Part shown: piece after piece, positions 1 to 8,861 of the stretch | Position numbering within the stretch: the first letter of the stretch is position 1 | How the letters are laid out: every line of letters begins with the position of its first letter | Assembly (NCBI GenBank): GCA_033283265.1 | Contig: JAWMQN010000007.1 | Location: 62,001 to 126,000 of the forward strand | Length of the DNA stretch: 64,000 nt | Direction of reading: 5' to 3' | Source: Mangrovimicrobium sp033283265 | GTDB lineage: Bacteria; Pseudomonadota; Gammaproteobacteria; Pseudomonadales; Halieaceae | Position numbers and translations under genes: made by a program | The notes under the pieces: generated by a model | Told to the model about the DNA's origin: nothing | What the model saw: the letters and a program-made list of their open reading frames with translations, nothing else | The model's database searches: none

Positions 1-2
1 CC

Positions 3-359
3 GTGCAGGCCGACGAAGTGGACAACCGCCTGGCGCTGGCGGACACCGACCGCGGCCGGGTGTTGTTCGGCGCCTGCCGCCTCTGCCACGAGGTCGGCGA
101 GAACGCCGCTCACCGGGTGGGCCCGAGCCTGCAGCGCATCTTCGGTCGTGTGGTCGGCAGCCAGGCAGATTTCCCCGCCTATTCGCCCGGCTTTGTCGCC
201 GCCGATTTCGTCTGGACCCCCAAGCTCATGTACGCCTGGCTGGAGGCGCCGCTGGCAAAGTTTCCCGAATCGACCATGCTGGCGCCGGGTATCAGCGACC
301 CGCAGGACCGGGCCGACCTGATCGCCTACCTGATGCGGGCCAGCGCCGGTGAGCGCTGA
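3..359 (+). CDS. Class I c-type cytochrome, 5'-truncated by window edge
   Basis: C-terminal part of a small electron-transfer cytochrome c, expected in the periplasm. The frame is open to the left edge, so the real start and signal peptide probably lie upstream; the GTG at 3 is just the first in-frame start-like codon. A CRLCH haem-binding motif lies near residue 25, and STMLAPGI near residue 90 supplies the likely axial Met. Spacing fits the cytochrome c2/c550 class. It ends in TGA shortly before the SRAP gene. The electron partner cannot be told from here. Family assignment is firm, specific role unknown. Confidence 0.85.
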   Translation: MQADEVDNRLALADTDRGRVLFGACRLCHEVGENAAHRVGPSLQRIFGRVVGSQADFPAYSPGFVAADFVWTPKLMYAWLEAPLAKFPESTMLAPGISDPQDRADLIAYLMRASAGER

Positions 360-400
360 CGGGGCTTGCCGCGGGGCACATTGCGCGGCACATTGTGCCC

Positions 401-1081
401 ATGTGTGGGCGCTTCAACGTCATTGATACTCCCGGCCTGCAGCAATTGCTGCAGGATCTCGGTATCGATCTCAAACTGCCAACCCGGGTGAATATCGCGC
501 CGACCGAGCCGGTGCCGCTGATTCGCTCCGCCGGATGCGAGCCGCGCCTGGCGCCTGCGCGCTGGTGGCTGACGCCATCCTGGGCGCCGGCGGTGGACCA
601 GAAATACAGCATGTTCAACGCCCGGGCGGAAAACCTCGAGAGCAGTCGGGCCTTTCGCGGCCCCTTCCAGCGTCAGCGCGGCATCGTCCCCATGAGCAGT
701 TTTATCGAGTGGCGCAGTGATGCCGGGGGCAAGCGACCCTGGTTGATCGCACCGGGGGAAGGCGCCTTCGCCGCCGCGGCACTGTGGGATGTCTGGGAGC
801 GGGATGGCGGCCACCTGCTGAGCTGTACCCTGGTTACCACGGAGGCGGCGCCGGCCTTCGCGCCCTGGCACCGGCGGATGCCGGTCGTGCTGGATGCCGC
901 GGAGCGCGAGCGCTGGCTCGACCACTCCCGCCCGGTCGCGGCGAATGACCCGCTGTTCGCGGCAAAACTGAAAACCCCCTGGTTGCTGCAGGCCCTGCCC
1001 GCTGCGGTAGGTAACTCGCGCAACAAGTCGGCGGAGTTGATGTGTGGCGAGGGGGAGACGGTCTCCCTGTTGCCGGACTGA
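401..1081 (+). CDS. SOS response-associated peptidase (SRAP/YedK family)
   Basis: SRAP proteins form a thiazolidine crosslink with abasic sites in single-stranded DNA through an N-terminal cysteine. The start is set at ATG 401 because it gives M-C-G-R-F-N; after Met removal Cys2 becomes the nucleophile. A GTG at 395 would add two residues and block it. Other family residues are visible: FNARAE (Asn73-Glu77), SSFIEW (Glu103) and WHRRMP (His157). At 226 residues it has the usual length. It stands alone, 41 bases after the cytochrome gene, and the next gene is convergent. Confidence 0.93.
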   Translation: MCGRFNVIDTPGLQQLLQDLGIDLKLPTRVNIAPTEPVPLIRSAGCEPRLAPARWWLTPSWAPAVDQKYSMFNARAENLESSRAFRGPFQRQRGIVPMSSFIEWRSDAGGKRPWLIAPGEGAFAAAALWDVWERDGGHLLSCTLVTTEAAPAFAPWHRRMPVVLDAAERERWLDHSRPVAANDPLFAAKLKTPWLLQALPAAVGNSRNKSAELMCGEGETVSLLPD

Positions 1082-1096
1082 GGTGGCTGAGGCGCC

Positions 1097-1711
1097 TTAT
1101 ATTGCGCCGGTGGCGGACGCCTGGCGCGCTATTTCCGCCTCTATCGCTGCGGCGATTTCCTCGCTCAAGCGGTGCAGGATGCTGCTGTAGGCGCTGGCGA
1201 CTGCGTCGGCACTACCCGTTTGCAGTGGCTCGGTCAGTTGTACCAGGCGCCGCTCGACGGCGGCGTCGTCCGCCGGCGTCAGCAGCAGCCACTCGGCCAC
1301 CATGCGGGCCTCGCGCTCGCCGGCATCCAGTTCCAGTACCCGCAGCTTGACTGCGTAAGCCGGTTGCCGGCGCGGATGCCAGGGGTAACTCTGCACGTCC
1401 TGGGTCTGCAGCAGGCCGGCCAGGTTCAGGGCGAGTACGCGGCCGATGCCCTGGTCCAGGGGTTCCGCCCAGCGCTCGTGGCTGCGGATGTCGAGGCGGC
1501 TGCCACTCCCCGAGAGCACGAGGTTATCCCGCTGCAGGTATTCGGGGATACTGATCGGCCCGACGCCGACCCCGATGCGGCTGTTGCTCGCCGGCAGCGA
1601 CTCCGCGGCGCGCAGCAGGTAGTGATGACTGGGCGCCGTGGCGCTGCAGGCGGTGACCAGGAGCAGCAGGAGCGCAGCGACAAAGCGGCTTGGGTAGGTC
1701 ATGGGGTTCAT
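1097..1711 (-). CDS. ABC-type transport auxiliary lipoprotein (PqiC-like)
   Basis: Small lipoprotein, 204 residues, with a signal peptide ending in the lipobox LVTAC near residue 22, so it is probably anchored in the outer membrane. The mature part resembles the PqiC/DUF330 family, which works with MCE proteins to move lipids across the periplasm. It is the last gene of the four-gene MCE operon and its start overlaps the stop of the MlaD-like gene by 4 bases. A second Met (1702) is an alternative start that keeps the signal peptide. Substrate unknown. Confidence 0.85.
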   Translation of the reverse strand: MNPMTYPSRFVAALLLLLVTACSATAPSHHYLLRAAESLPASNSRIGVGVGPISIPEYLQRDNLVLSGSGSRLDIRSHERWAEPLDQGIGRVLALNLAGLLQTQDVQSYPWHPRRQPAYAVKLRVLELDAGEREARMVAEWLLLTPADDAAVERRLVQLTEPLQTGSADAVASAYSSILHRLSEEIAAAIEAEIARQASATGAI

Positions 1712-2673
1712 TCCTGTTCGCTCCTTCCGCGGATCAGCGCGTCCGGTTGTTCCTCGAGTGTGCGACTGAGTTGCTGCAGGCTGCGGCCGGCGCGCGACAG
1801 TTCGCGCAGTGCCTGGTTCAGTTCGTAGATAGTGCCGGAGTCGTAGCTCACCAGCTCGCGGAAATCGCTCATGCCGGCGTCGACGTTGGCGATGGCCTGT
1901 TCCAGTGCCTGCAGGTTCTGGTTCACCGCGGCGGCGAGTTGTGGCAGCTCCGTGTTGGCCAGGTTGACGGTCTGGTTGGCGTTGGCCAGCAGGGCGTCGA
2001 GTTGTTGCCCGCTGCTGTTCAGCTGTCCCTGCAGTTGCTCACTGAGGCTCTCGATGGACGCGATCGTGTCGTGCAATTGCGCGGGCAGCTGGCGGAAATT
2101 CTCGTCGCCGACAAAGGTGGCGACGCCCGCGGCGATCGTCTCCAGGTCGGAAGCGACCTTCACCAGGTCGATGGACTCGAGTTCGCGGGTCAGGCGCTCC
2201 AGGCCGGTGGGAATGGTGGGAATCTGCAGGTAGGGCGAGTCGACGTCCGCGTAGCGCATCTCGCTCTCCGGGTGGAAGTCGAGCTGCACGTAGAGCAGGC
2301 CGGTCAGCAGGCTCTGGGTGTTCAGCTGGGCGCGCATGCCGCGGGCGATGAGTTCTTCGGTCAGGCCCTCGGTGATGGTGCCGGTGCGGCGGATGTTCTC
2401 GCCGCTGATCTCGGCCTCCACCAGCATGATCAACTGGGCGGTTTCCGAATCGAGCACCAGTTCGATATCGGTGATCTGCCCGACCTGCACCCCGCGCAGC
2501 GCCACCGGGGCGCCGATGTTGAGGCCCTTGACCGAGCCCTCGAAGACCATGACCACCTTGCTGCGGTCGCTGCCGAAGCCGGTGCCGAGGGCGAAGATGA
2601 CTGCGGTCACGGCGATCAGCAGCGCCCCGACGACAAAGGCGCCGATCGCGACTGTGCGCGGTTTTTCACTCAT
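1708..2673 (-). CDS. MlaD-family MCE protein
   Basis: Periplasmic substrate-binding component of an MCE lipid transporter. One N-terminal membrane helix (about residues 8-30) is followed by a single MCE domain (about 38-120, starting VVMVFEGSVKGL) and a long helical, Gln/Leu-rich tail (about 150-321) expected to form a hexameric tunnel or coiled coil. At 321 residues it is longer than E. coli MlaD (about 183) and resembles the single-MCE proteins paired with PqiC-like lipoproteins. It overlaps the upstream ATPase gene by 4 bases, which suggests coupled translation. Confidence 0.9.
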   Translation of the reverse strand: MSEKPRTVAIGAFVVGALLIAVTAVIFALGTGFGSDRSKVVMVFEGSVKGLNIGAPVALRGVQVGQITDIELVLDSETAQLIMLVEAEISGENIRRTGTITEGLTEELIARGMRAQLNTQSLLTGLLYVQLDFHPESEMRYADVDSPYLQIPTIPTGLERLTRELESIDLVKVASDLETIAAGVATFVGDENFRQLPAQLHDTIASIESLSEQLQGQLNSSGQQLDALLANANQTVNLANTELPQLAAAVNQNLQALEQAIANVDAGMSDFRELVSYDSGTIYELNQALRELSRAGRSLQQLSRTLEEQPDALIRGRSEQE

Positions 2674-3440
2674 GCGGATTCCTCGCTTGCCTCGTGGGGC
2701 TCCCGGTTGAGGAACTGCCTGACCACCGGCTCATCGCTGTGCTCGCGCAGTTCCTGTGGCTTACCGTAGGCAATCATTGTCTTGCTCGCTGCGTCCAGGT
2801 ACACCGCGTTGGTGGCAATGCCGAAGATACTCGGCAGTTCGTGCGTCACCATCACCACCGTCGCGCCGATGGAGGCCTGTAATTGTACGATCAATTCATC
2901 CAGCAGGCTGGAGCTGATCGGGTCCAGCCCGGCGGAGGGCTCGTCGAAGAACAGGATCTCCGGGTCGAGGGCGATGGCCCGCGCCAGCGCCGCCCGCTTG
3001 CGCATGCCGCCGCTGATTTCCGACGGGTAGTAGTCCTGGTAGCCGGCGAGGCCGACCAGCGCCAGCTTGTAGTCGATGATATCGGCCTGCTCGTTGCGGC
3101 TGTAGCGGGTGTAGAGCTGCAGCGGCAGGGCGATGTTCTCGCCCACCGTCATGGCACTGAACAGGCCGCCGGACTGGTAGGTGATGCCCCAGCTGCGGCG
3201 CATGACATCGCGCTCGGTCTCGTTTGCCTGCACGAAGCTGCGGCCGTTGTAGCGGATGTCGCCGGTGGTCGGCTCGATCAGCCCGAGCAGGTGTCTCAGC
3301 AGGGTGCTCTTGCCGCAGCCGCTGCCGCCCATGATGACGAAGATGTCGCCGCGGTTGATGTCGAAACTGAGGTCGCGCTGGATGACCCGGCTGCCGTAGG
3401 CCATACACAGGTCGCGAACTTCGATATGCGCCGCGCTCAT
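2670..3440 (-). CDS. MlaF-like ABC transporter ATP-binding protein
   Basis: Cytoplasmic ATPase of the MCE transporter, 256 residues. It has Walker A GGSGCGKST (about 38-46), signature ISGGMRKRAALARA and Walker B EILFFDEP. The start is set at ATG 3440 (MSAAHIEV), which shares one base with the permease stop; the open frame runs 40 codons further upstream but lacks family similarity there. MlaF orthologues energise phospholipid movement through MlaE. Third from the end of the operon, counting down from the permease. Confidence 0.93.
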   Translation of the reverse strand: MSAAHIEVRDLCMAYGSRVIQRDLSFDINRGDIFVIMGGSGCGKSTLLRHLLGLIEPTTGDIRYNGRSFVQANETERDVMRRSWGITYQSGGLFSAMTVGENIALPLQLYTRYSRNEQADIIDYKLALVGLAGYQDYYPSEISGGMRKRAALARAIALDPEILFFDEPSAGLDPISSSLLDELIVQLQASIGATVVMVTHELPSIFGIATNAVYLDAASKTMIAYGKPQELREHSDEPVVRQFLNREPHEASEESA

Positions 3441-4573
3441 CAGATCTCCAGCTGCTGGAAGATGATATTGAACGCAGCGTCGGCAATGATCAGGTAGACG
3501 ATTGCGGTGACCACCGCCTCGGTCGCCGCTTGGCCCACCGCCGAGGAACTGCGCCCGCAATTGATTCCCGCCCGGCAGCCGGCCACCGCGATCAGCAGGC
3601 CGAAGACCACGCTTTTCGCCAGCCCCACGTTGAGGTGGGTGAGGGTCAGTGCCGTCTGCCCCTCGTGGATGTACATCAGCGGCGTGATGCCCATGCCGCC
3701 GGCGACGATGCCGCCGCCGATGATGCCGAGCAGGTTGGCGTAGAGCGTGAGCAGCGGCATCATCACCATCAGTGCGAGAATGCGCGGCAGGACGAGGAAC
3801 TCCATCGGTGAAATGCCCATGGTCACCACCGCGTCGATCTCGTCATTGGCCTGCATGCTGCCCAGCTGCGCCGCGTAGGCGGCGCCGGTGCGGCCAGCCA
3901 TGACCACCGCCGTCATCAGCACGCCCATCTCGCGCAGGGTGCCGATCACCACGAGGTCGGCGACGTAGATTTCCGCGCCGAACTGCAACAGCTGCACGGC
4001 GCCCAGGTAGGCGAGGATCATGCCGACGAGGATGCTGGTGAGGCTGATGATGGCAAAGGCGTCGGGGCCGGCCTGGTAGCAGCATTCGCGGAAGTCGCTG
4101 AAGCGGGTATTGGAACGACCGCGGAGGAGATTGCCGAAGGCGAGGGCGATCTCGCCAATAAAGCCGAGGGTGATATTGCCGCGGTCGATGAGCTCGCGCA
4201 GGAGTCCACGGCCGCTCATCCGGGTGTACCAGGGGCGGCGTGGTTCCGGTTCACGCCGGTGGCGCGGCACCGCCATGGCCAGGCCGAGAAGCCGGTCCAG
4301 GCCGTCGGGCATCTGCCGGGTGGAGAAATCCGCTCCGGCATCCCGGCACAGCTGGTAGACCTGCAGCAGGAAGGCGGCGAGGATCGAGTCCCATTCCCCC
4401 AGCTCGCCGGCATCCGCCACCAGCGCCTGCATGCTCAGCCCGTGCAGTTCGCGCTCGACGTCGGCGAAATCCGGGCGTTGGGCTGCGTCCTGCAGCCAGT
4501 CGCCAGTGAGCCGCAAAACCACGCAATCGCGGTTGTCGGTCACTAGCTCGAATCCGGGTGGCGACGCACTCAT
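3440..4573 (-). CDS. MlaE-family permease with fused N-terminal STAS-like domain
   Basis: Inner-membrane permease of the MCE transporter, 377 residues. Roughly residues 1-105 form a soluble region resembling STAS/MlaB domains (LRLTGDWLQ, then LVADAGELGEWDS), followed by an amphipathic linker and a MlaE permease domain of five to six membrane segments (about 155-377). In E. coli MlaB and MlaE are separate proteins; here the STAS function is fused. It is the first gene of the operon, so promoter elements should lie in 4574-4632, but I could not identify a convincing one. Confidence 0.9.
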   Translation of the reverse strand: MSASPPGFELVTDNRDCVVLRLTGDWLQDAAQRPDFADVERELHGLSMQALVADAGELGEWDSILAAFLLQVYQLCRDAGADFSTRQMPDGLDRLLGLAMAVPRHRREPEPRRPWYTRMSGRGLLRELIDRGNITLGFIGEIALAFGNLLRGRSNTRFSDFRECCYQAGPDAFAIISLTSILVGMILAYLGAVQLLQFGAEIYVADLVVIGTLREMGVLMTAVVMAGRTGAAYAAQLGSMQANDEIDAVVTMGISPMEFLVLPRILALMVMMPLLTLYANLLGIIGGGIVAGGMGITPLMYIHEGQTALTLTHLNVGLAKSVVFGLLIAVAGCRAGINCGRSSSAVGQAATEAVVTAIVYLIIADAAFNIIFQQLEI

Positions 4574-4632
4574 TCCGTGGCGGTACTTCTCGCGGGCTGG
4601 AAGGCCAGTCTAATAATTTCCGGCCCCCCGCG

Positions 4633-5142
4633 CTACGGAGCGGTAAACGGCCGGCGGGGAATGGTCTCGCGGGCGGCGCTCTCGGCCCGGCGGTAGATGT
4701 CGGCGACCGGCTCCGTGTTGCCGGTTTCGCGGCGCCGGGAGATCATGGTTACCGGGAAGATGACGGTCTCGCTGTCGCGGTAGCGCAGGGCGTGGCTGCG
4801 TCCGAGGTTATCCTCGTAAACCACCCAGTGCATGTCGAGTTCCGCCGCCAGCAGGTCGCCGAGGATGACGCCCATGGCCTGCAACTGGCGCCGCTGGCTG
4901 TTGCCGACCAGGCGCTCGTCGAGGACGCGCTGCAGCAGGGCGATGTCGTGGCCGGTGGCGCCGCTGAACTGCATGCCGAAATTGCGCCCGGTGATGCTGC
5001 CAATGCTGTCCCTCTGTTCCTGCAGGTACTGCCTGTCGATGGCGGTGAGCGCAGTAATTTTCGGCTCTGCGGCGAGCGCACAGAGGGGCAGCAGGGCGAG
5101 GGTCAGCAGCAGGTGGCGCAGGGCGTGGCGGAATTTGGTCAT
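4633..5142 (-). CDS. Secreted DUF3806-domain protein
   Basis: Protein of 169 residues with a clear Sec signal peptide (MTKFRHALRHLLLTLALL, predicted cleavage after ALA near residue 24). The mature part resembles DUF3806: LQAMGVILGDLLAAELDMHW, WVVYEDNLGRS and a C-terminal IFPVTMISRR segment. Function is unknown for the family; periplasmic location is inferred. It runs in the same direction as the MCE operon but lies upstream, separated by about 60 bases, so co-transcription is possible. Confidence 0.75.
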   Translation of the reverse strand: MTKFRHALRHLLLTLALLPLCALAAEPKITALTAIDRQYLQEQRDSIGSITGRNFGMQFSGATGHDIALLQRVLDERLVGNSQRRQLQAMGVILGDLLAAELDMHWVVYEDNLGRSHALRYRDSETVIFPVTMISRRRETGNTEPVADIYRRAESAARETIPRRPFTAP

Positions 5143-5206
5143 GGCTGGTCGGTTGCAGGCTTTGGGCGCAATAATAGCAGGGCGGGCGCTATTTCGCCCG
5201 GCGCGG

Positions 5207-5234
5207 TTGTGTTCCGTATCGGGGCATGGATAAT
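5207..5234 (+). promoter_or_regulatory. Candidate sigma70 promoter for dapA-bamC
   Basis: TTGTGT at 5207-5212 and GATAAT at 5229-5234 are separated by 16 bases and would give a transcript starting near 5241, about 50 bases before dapA. The -10 matches five of six consensus bases and the -35 four of six. Judged by eye only. Confidence 0.45.
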
Positions 5235-5291
5235 TGCCCTCTTCCCCGGGTGGGCAGCGCCCATCGCGGGCAGTCAGTTTGGAGAATCTGG

Positions 5292-6164
5292 ATGCTAACC
5301 GGCAGTATTGTCGCCCTCGTCACCCCCATGCAACCCGACGGCAGTGTCGACTGGGCTGCCCTCGAGCGCCTGCTCGATATGCACCTCGCGGCCGGCACCG
5401 CCGCCATCGGTGCGGTAGGCACCACCGGCGAGAGCGCTACCCTGAGCGTTCCCGAGCACTGCGCGGTGATCAAGTATTGTGTCGACTACATGGCCGGGCG
5501 CATACCCATCCTCGCCGGCACCGGCGCCAACGCGACCTGGGAGGCCATCGAACTGACCCGTTCCGCGGCCGAGGCTGGCGCCGACGCCTGCCTGCTGGTG
5601 ACACCTTATTACAACCGCCCGACGCAGCAGGGCCTGTACGAGCACTTCAAGGCGGTAGCCGGGGCGGTCGACATCCCGCAGGTGCTGTATAACGTCCCCG
5701 GCCGGACCGCGGTGGACATGCTCAACGACACCGTGCTGCGGCTGGCGGACATCCCCAACATCATCGGCATCAAGGACGCCACCGGGGACATCCCCCGCGG
5801 GCGCGACCTGATCGCCCGCAGTCCCGACGCCTTCGCCGTCTACTCCGGCGATGACGGCACGGCGATGGAGCTGATGCTGGCCGGCGGCCAGGGCAATATC
5901 TCCGTCACCGCCAATATCCTGCCACAGATGGTCGCCGACCTGTGCCGCCTGGCGATGGCCGGCGATCACGCGGGGGCCAGCGCGATCAACGCGCGGCTGG
6001 CGGCGCTCAACCGGGCGCTGTTCCTCGAGGCCAACCCCATCCCGGTGAAGTGGGCACTGGCCCATGAAGGGCTGATCGGCCCGGGCATCCGCCTGCCACT
6101 GACCCCGCTTGATGAAAAATTCCACGCCGAAGTGCTGGCGGCTCTCGAGGTGGCGCGCGCATGA
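5292..6164 (+). CDS. dapA: 4-hydroxy-tetrahydrodipicolinate synthase
   Basis: Condenses pyruvate with aspartate semialdehyde, the first committed step to meso-DAP and lysine. The Schiff-base lysine is Lys161 in IIGIKDATGD, the catalytic tyrosine is Tyr133 in VLYNVPGRT, and the TTGES loop sits at 44-48. The start is ATG 5292 (MLTGSIVALVTP), preceded by GGAG at 5281; it gives 290 residues, the normal length. The stop overlaps bamC by 4 bases. dapE and dapD lie 6-8 kb downstream on the other strand. Confidence 0.97.
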   Translation: MLTGSIVALVTPMQPDGSVDWAALERLLDMHLAAGTAAIGAVGTTGESATLSVPEHCAVIKYCVDYMAGRIPILAGTGANATWEAIELTRSAAEAGADACLLVTPYYNRPTQQGLYEHFKAVAGAVDIPQVLYNVPGRTAVDMLNDTVLRLADIPNIIGIKDATGDIPRGRDLIARSPDAFAVYSGDDGTAMELMLAGGQGNISVTANILPQMVADLCRLAMAGDHAGASAINARLAALNRALFLEANPIPVKWALAHEGLIGPGIRLPLTPLDEKFHAEVLAALEVARA

Positions 6165-7216
6165 AACGACTCCAGCAGCACTCCCGCAAGCTCGTCCTCG
6201 GGGTGATGGCCCTGCAGCTCACCGGCTGCGGCTACCTGTTCGGCGATGGCGGCATGTTCCGCGACCAGTCCGAGGACTACAAGCGGGCCCCGGAGATGCC
6301 GGTCATCAGCATGCCCGAGGGTTCGCGAAGCGAGGCGCTGCAGGACATCTACCCCATACCGCCCGCCGGTAGCGGGTTGATCGCCGCCGGTGAGTTCGAA
6401 GTGCCGCGGCCGACACCGCTGGTGGCCGGGGCCGAGGACCAGGCGGTGCGTATCCAGCGCCTCGGCGACGAGAGCTGGGCGCTGATCGACGAGGCCCCGG
6501 GCCAGGTCTGGCCGCAGGTGCGCGGCTTCCTCGCCAGCGCCGGTATCAATGTCGTCCGCGTCGATGCCAGCGCCGGCATCATGGAAACCGACTGGCTGTC
6601 ACTGGAATCCGCCGCCATGTCCAGCCGTTTCCGCATGCGCATCGACCAGGGTGTACAGCGCGGCACCAGTGAATTGCACGTGCTGCAACAGAACCGTGCC
6701 GGCGATACCGGCAACTGGCCGACGAGCTCGGACAACCCCGACCAGGAAAACGAAATGCTGCAGTCACTGGCGCAGTACATCGCCGACAGCGCGGGCAACG
6801 CGCCGGTCTCCATGGTTGCGGAACAGGCGATCAACGCCAGCGGGCGCATCGCGCTGCAGAAAGAAGCCAGCGGCGAACCCTATATCCAGTTGCTGCTGCC
6901 CTTTGATCGCGCCTGGGCCTCGCTCGGCCTGGCACTGGAGAAATCGGACTTCGAGATTACCGACCGGGATCGCAGCAAGGGCATTTACTACCTGCGCTTC
7001 CTCGGCCCCGAGGCCGGTGAAGAGGGCGGCTGGTTCGACTGGCTGTGGGGCAGCGACGAGGCCTACCCGCACGTCGGCGAAGCCTTCCTGGCGTCCGTGC
7101 GCGAGGTCAATCCCGCCGAGATGGCCATCCACCTGCGCCTGCAGGAGGGCGAAGGCAGCATCGACGAAGGCGAGCGCCAGGCCCTGCTCAACCTGGTGAA
7201 AGGCAATATCAACTAG
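6161..7216 (+). CDS. bamC: Outer membrane assembly lipoprotein BamC
   Basis: Lipoprotein subunit of the BAM complex that inserts beta-barrel proteins. The signal peptide ends in LQLTGC with lipid-anchored Cys23. It is followed by the extended N-terminal segment (MFRDQSEDYKRAPEMPVI) that contacts BamD in characterised homologues, then two helix-grip domains (about 95-210 and 225-345). Length 351 is normal. Coupled to dapA by an ATGA overlap, the arrangement common in gammaproteobacteria. Confidence 0.95.
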   Translation: MKRLQQHSRKLVLGVMALQLTGCGYLFGDGGMFRDQSEDYKRAPEMPVISMPEGSRSEALQDIYPIPPAGSGLIAAGEFEVPRPTPLVAGAEDQAVRIQRLGDESWALIDEAPGQVWPQVRGFLASAGINVVRVDASAGIMETDWLSLESAAMSSRFRMRIDQGVQRGTSELHVLQQNRAGDTGNWPTSSDNPDQENEMLQSLAQYIADSAGNAPVSMVAEQAINASGRIALQKEASGEPYIQLLLPFDRAWASLGLALEKSDFEITDRDRSKGIYYLRFLGPEAGEEGGWFDWLWGSDEAYPHVGEAFLASVREVNPAEMAIHLRLQEGEGSIDEGERQALLNLVKGNIN

Positions 7217-7236
7217 CCCGGGCGTACCGCTTTACC

Positions 7237-7992
7237 GTGCGCTTCGCATCACTCGGTTCCGGCAGCAAGGGTAACGCCACGCTGGTCCAGGCCGGCGATA
7301 CCCTGGTCATGGTCGACTGCGGCTTTTCCGTCCGCGAGACCGAGCGCCGCATGCGGCGGCTGGGCGTGGAGCCCGGCCAGCTCGATGCCATCCTGGTCAC
7401 CCACGAGCATTCCGACCACTGCGCCGGGGTGGCGCGCCTGTCGAAGCGCTACTCCCTTCCCGTCTACCTGACCCACGGCACCGCGGCCAGCGGGCGCTGC
7501 GAGGGCAGCCACCATTTCCATCGCATCAACGGCGACGACGAGCTTTCGATTGGCGCCCTGCAGGTGCGCGCGATCGCCGTCCCCCACGATGCCAACGAGC
7601 CCTGCCAGTTCCGCTTCCAGTGGCAGCAGCGCAGCCTGGGCGTGTTGACCGACCTCGGCTGTATCACACCGCACGTCGTCAACCAGTACCGCGGCTGTGA
7701 CAGCCTGTTGCTGGAATTCAACCACGATGTGCCCATGCTCAGCAGCGGGCCCTACCCGCCGGCCCTGAAGCGGCGGGTGGGCGGCGACTGGGGCCACCTG
7801 AGCAACGAGCAGGCGGCGCAGTTCCTGCGCAGTATCGACACGGCGGCGCTGCGCCACCTGGTGGTCGCGCACATCAGCGAACACAACAACTGCCGGGAGC
7901 GGGCACAGCTGGTGCTGGACGCCGAGGTGCCGGCGCAGGTCAACGTGGTCTGGGCGGAACAGGCCGGCGGCTTCGGCTGGCTCGCGGTCTAG
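7237..7992 (+). CDS. Metallo-beta-lactamase-fold hydrolase (YycJ/phosphodiesterase-like)
   Basis: Cytoplasmic MBL-fold enzyme of 251 residues. The start is GTG 7237, giving MRFASLGSGSKGN, the conserved N-terminus of this family; a longer open frame overlaps bamC and is not needed. The metal site is THEHSDH (residues 55-61), with VVAHIS near residue 209 for later histidines. Relatives include YycJ/WalJ and phosphoribosyl cyclic phosphodiesterases; substrate cannot be assigned. It lies 20 bases after bamC and is probably in the dapA operon. Confidence 0.85.
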   Translation: MRFASLGSGSKGNATLVQAGDTLVMVDCGFSVRETERRMRRLGVEPGQLDAILVTHEHSDHCAGVARLSKRYSLPVYLTHGTAASGRCEGSHHFHRINGDDELSIGALQVRAIAVPHDANEPCQFRFQWQQRSLGVLTDLGCITPHVVNQYRGCDSLLLEFNHDVPMLSSGPYPPALKRRVGGDWGHLSNEQAAQFLRSIDTAALRHLVVAHISEHNNCRERAQLVLDAEVPAQVNVVWAEQAGGFGWLAV

Positions 7993-8861
7993 GCCGCGTC
8001 CGTTTCCAGATCGCTGTCGCTCGGGCGCTGGCGCTTCCAGCGCCGGTTGCTCCACAGCCAGCTTTCCGGCTCGGCGCGAATGGCGCTCTCGGCCAGGGCG
8101 ATGTAGCGATCGGTGATCAGGTGGGACTCGCGCTCGTAGGGCGCCTCGGCAAGGGGCTTGAACTCCATTTCGTAGTAGCCGCTGCGCACGCGGGTGCACT
8201 GGGCAAACAGCACCGGAAAGCCGGTGGCCTTGGCGATGGTCTCGGCACCGAGGTAAAAACGCGCGTCCTGGTGCATGAAAGTGGCCCAGTAGCCGCGCTC
8301 CCGGGTGGTGGGGGACTGGTCGGCAACCATCACAAATAGGCGGAATTCCCGCCGCCGGCGCAGGATGTCCCGGGGCGCCTCGGCCATGGCCAGTGGCCGC
8401 GAGCCGAACTGGCTGCGGATGCCGTGCACCAGGTCGTCGACCGCGCGGTTGTGCAGCGGCTTGTACACCGGGTCGATGGGGATGCCCAGGCGGGCCGTGG
8501 TGCCGTGCAGCATCCACTCCCAGTTGCCCTGGTGAATGGTCAGCACGATCGCCGAGCGGGTGAAACCCTCGGTGGCCTGTTCGAGGGCCTCCGGGTTGCG
8601 CAGGTGGACCCGCTGCAGGAAGTCCGCGGGTTGCATGCGCCGGGCCTTGAGGATTTCCAGTGCGCTCTGGCACAGGCGCAGGTAAAACGCCTTTTCTATC
8701 CGCCTGCGCTGCTCGTCGCTGTACTCGGGCAGGCCGCGGGCGAGGTTCTGGCGGACCACCTCCCGGCGGTAGCGGGCGACGTGATAGAGCAGGACATAGC
8801 CCACTCGCGCACAGGCATAGAGCAGTGGGAAGGGCAGCCAGGCTACCAGCCGGTAGAGCAT
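7989..8861 (-). CDS. LpxL/HtrB-family lysophospholipid acyltransferase
   Basis: Inner-membrane acyltransferase, 290 residues, of the family that adds secondary acyl chains to lipid A. It has a hydrophobic N-terminus (about 5-28), the catalytic HX4E motif in HQGNWEW (His110, Glu115) and the downstream MVADQSP segment. Whether it is a true LpxL or LpxM, or acts on another lipid, is not decidable here. Its start overlaps the stop of the LRR lipoprotein gene by one base (TGATG), so the two are translationally linked. Its end overlaps the convergent MBL gene by 4 bases. Confidence 0.88.
   Translation of the reverse strand: MLYRLVAWLPFPLLYACARVGYVLLYHVARYRREVVRQNLARGLPEYSDEQRRRIEKAFYLRLCQSALEILKARRMQPADFLQRVHLRNPEALEQATEGFTRSAIVLTIHQGNWEWMLHGTTARLGIPIDPVYKPLHNRAVDDLVHGIRSQFGSRPLAMAEAPRDILRRRREFRLFVMVADQSPTTRERGYWATFMHQDARFYLGAETIAKATGFPVLFAQCTRVRSGYYEMEFKPLAEAPYERESHLITDRYIALAESAIRAEPESWLWSNRRWKRQRPSDSDLETDAA

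Noticed and set aside
7249..8673. 474-codon minus-strand frame across the MBL and acyltransferase genes
   Set aside because: Gly/Arg/His-rich shadow of the true genes; no motif.
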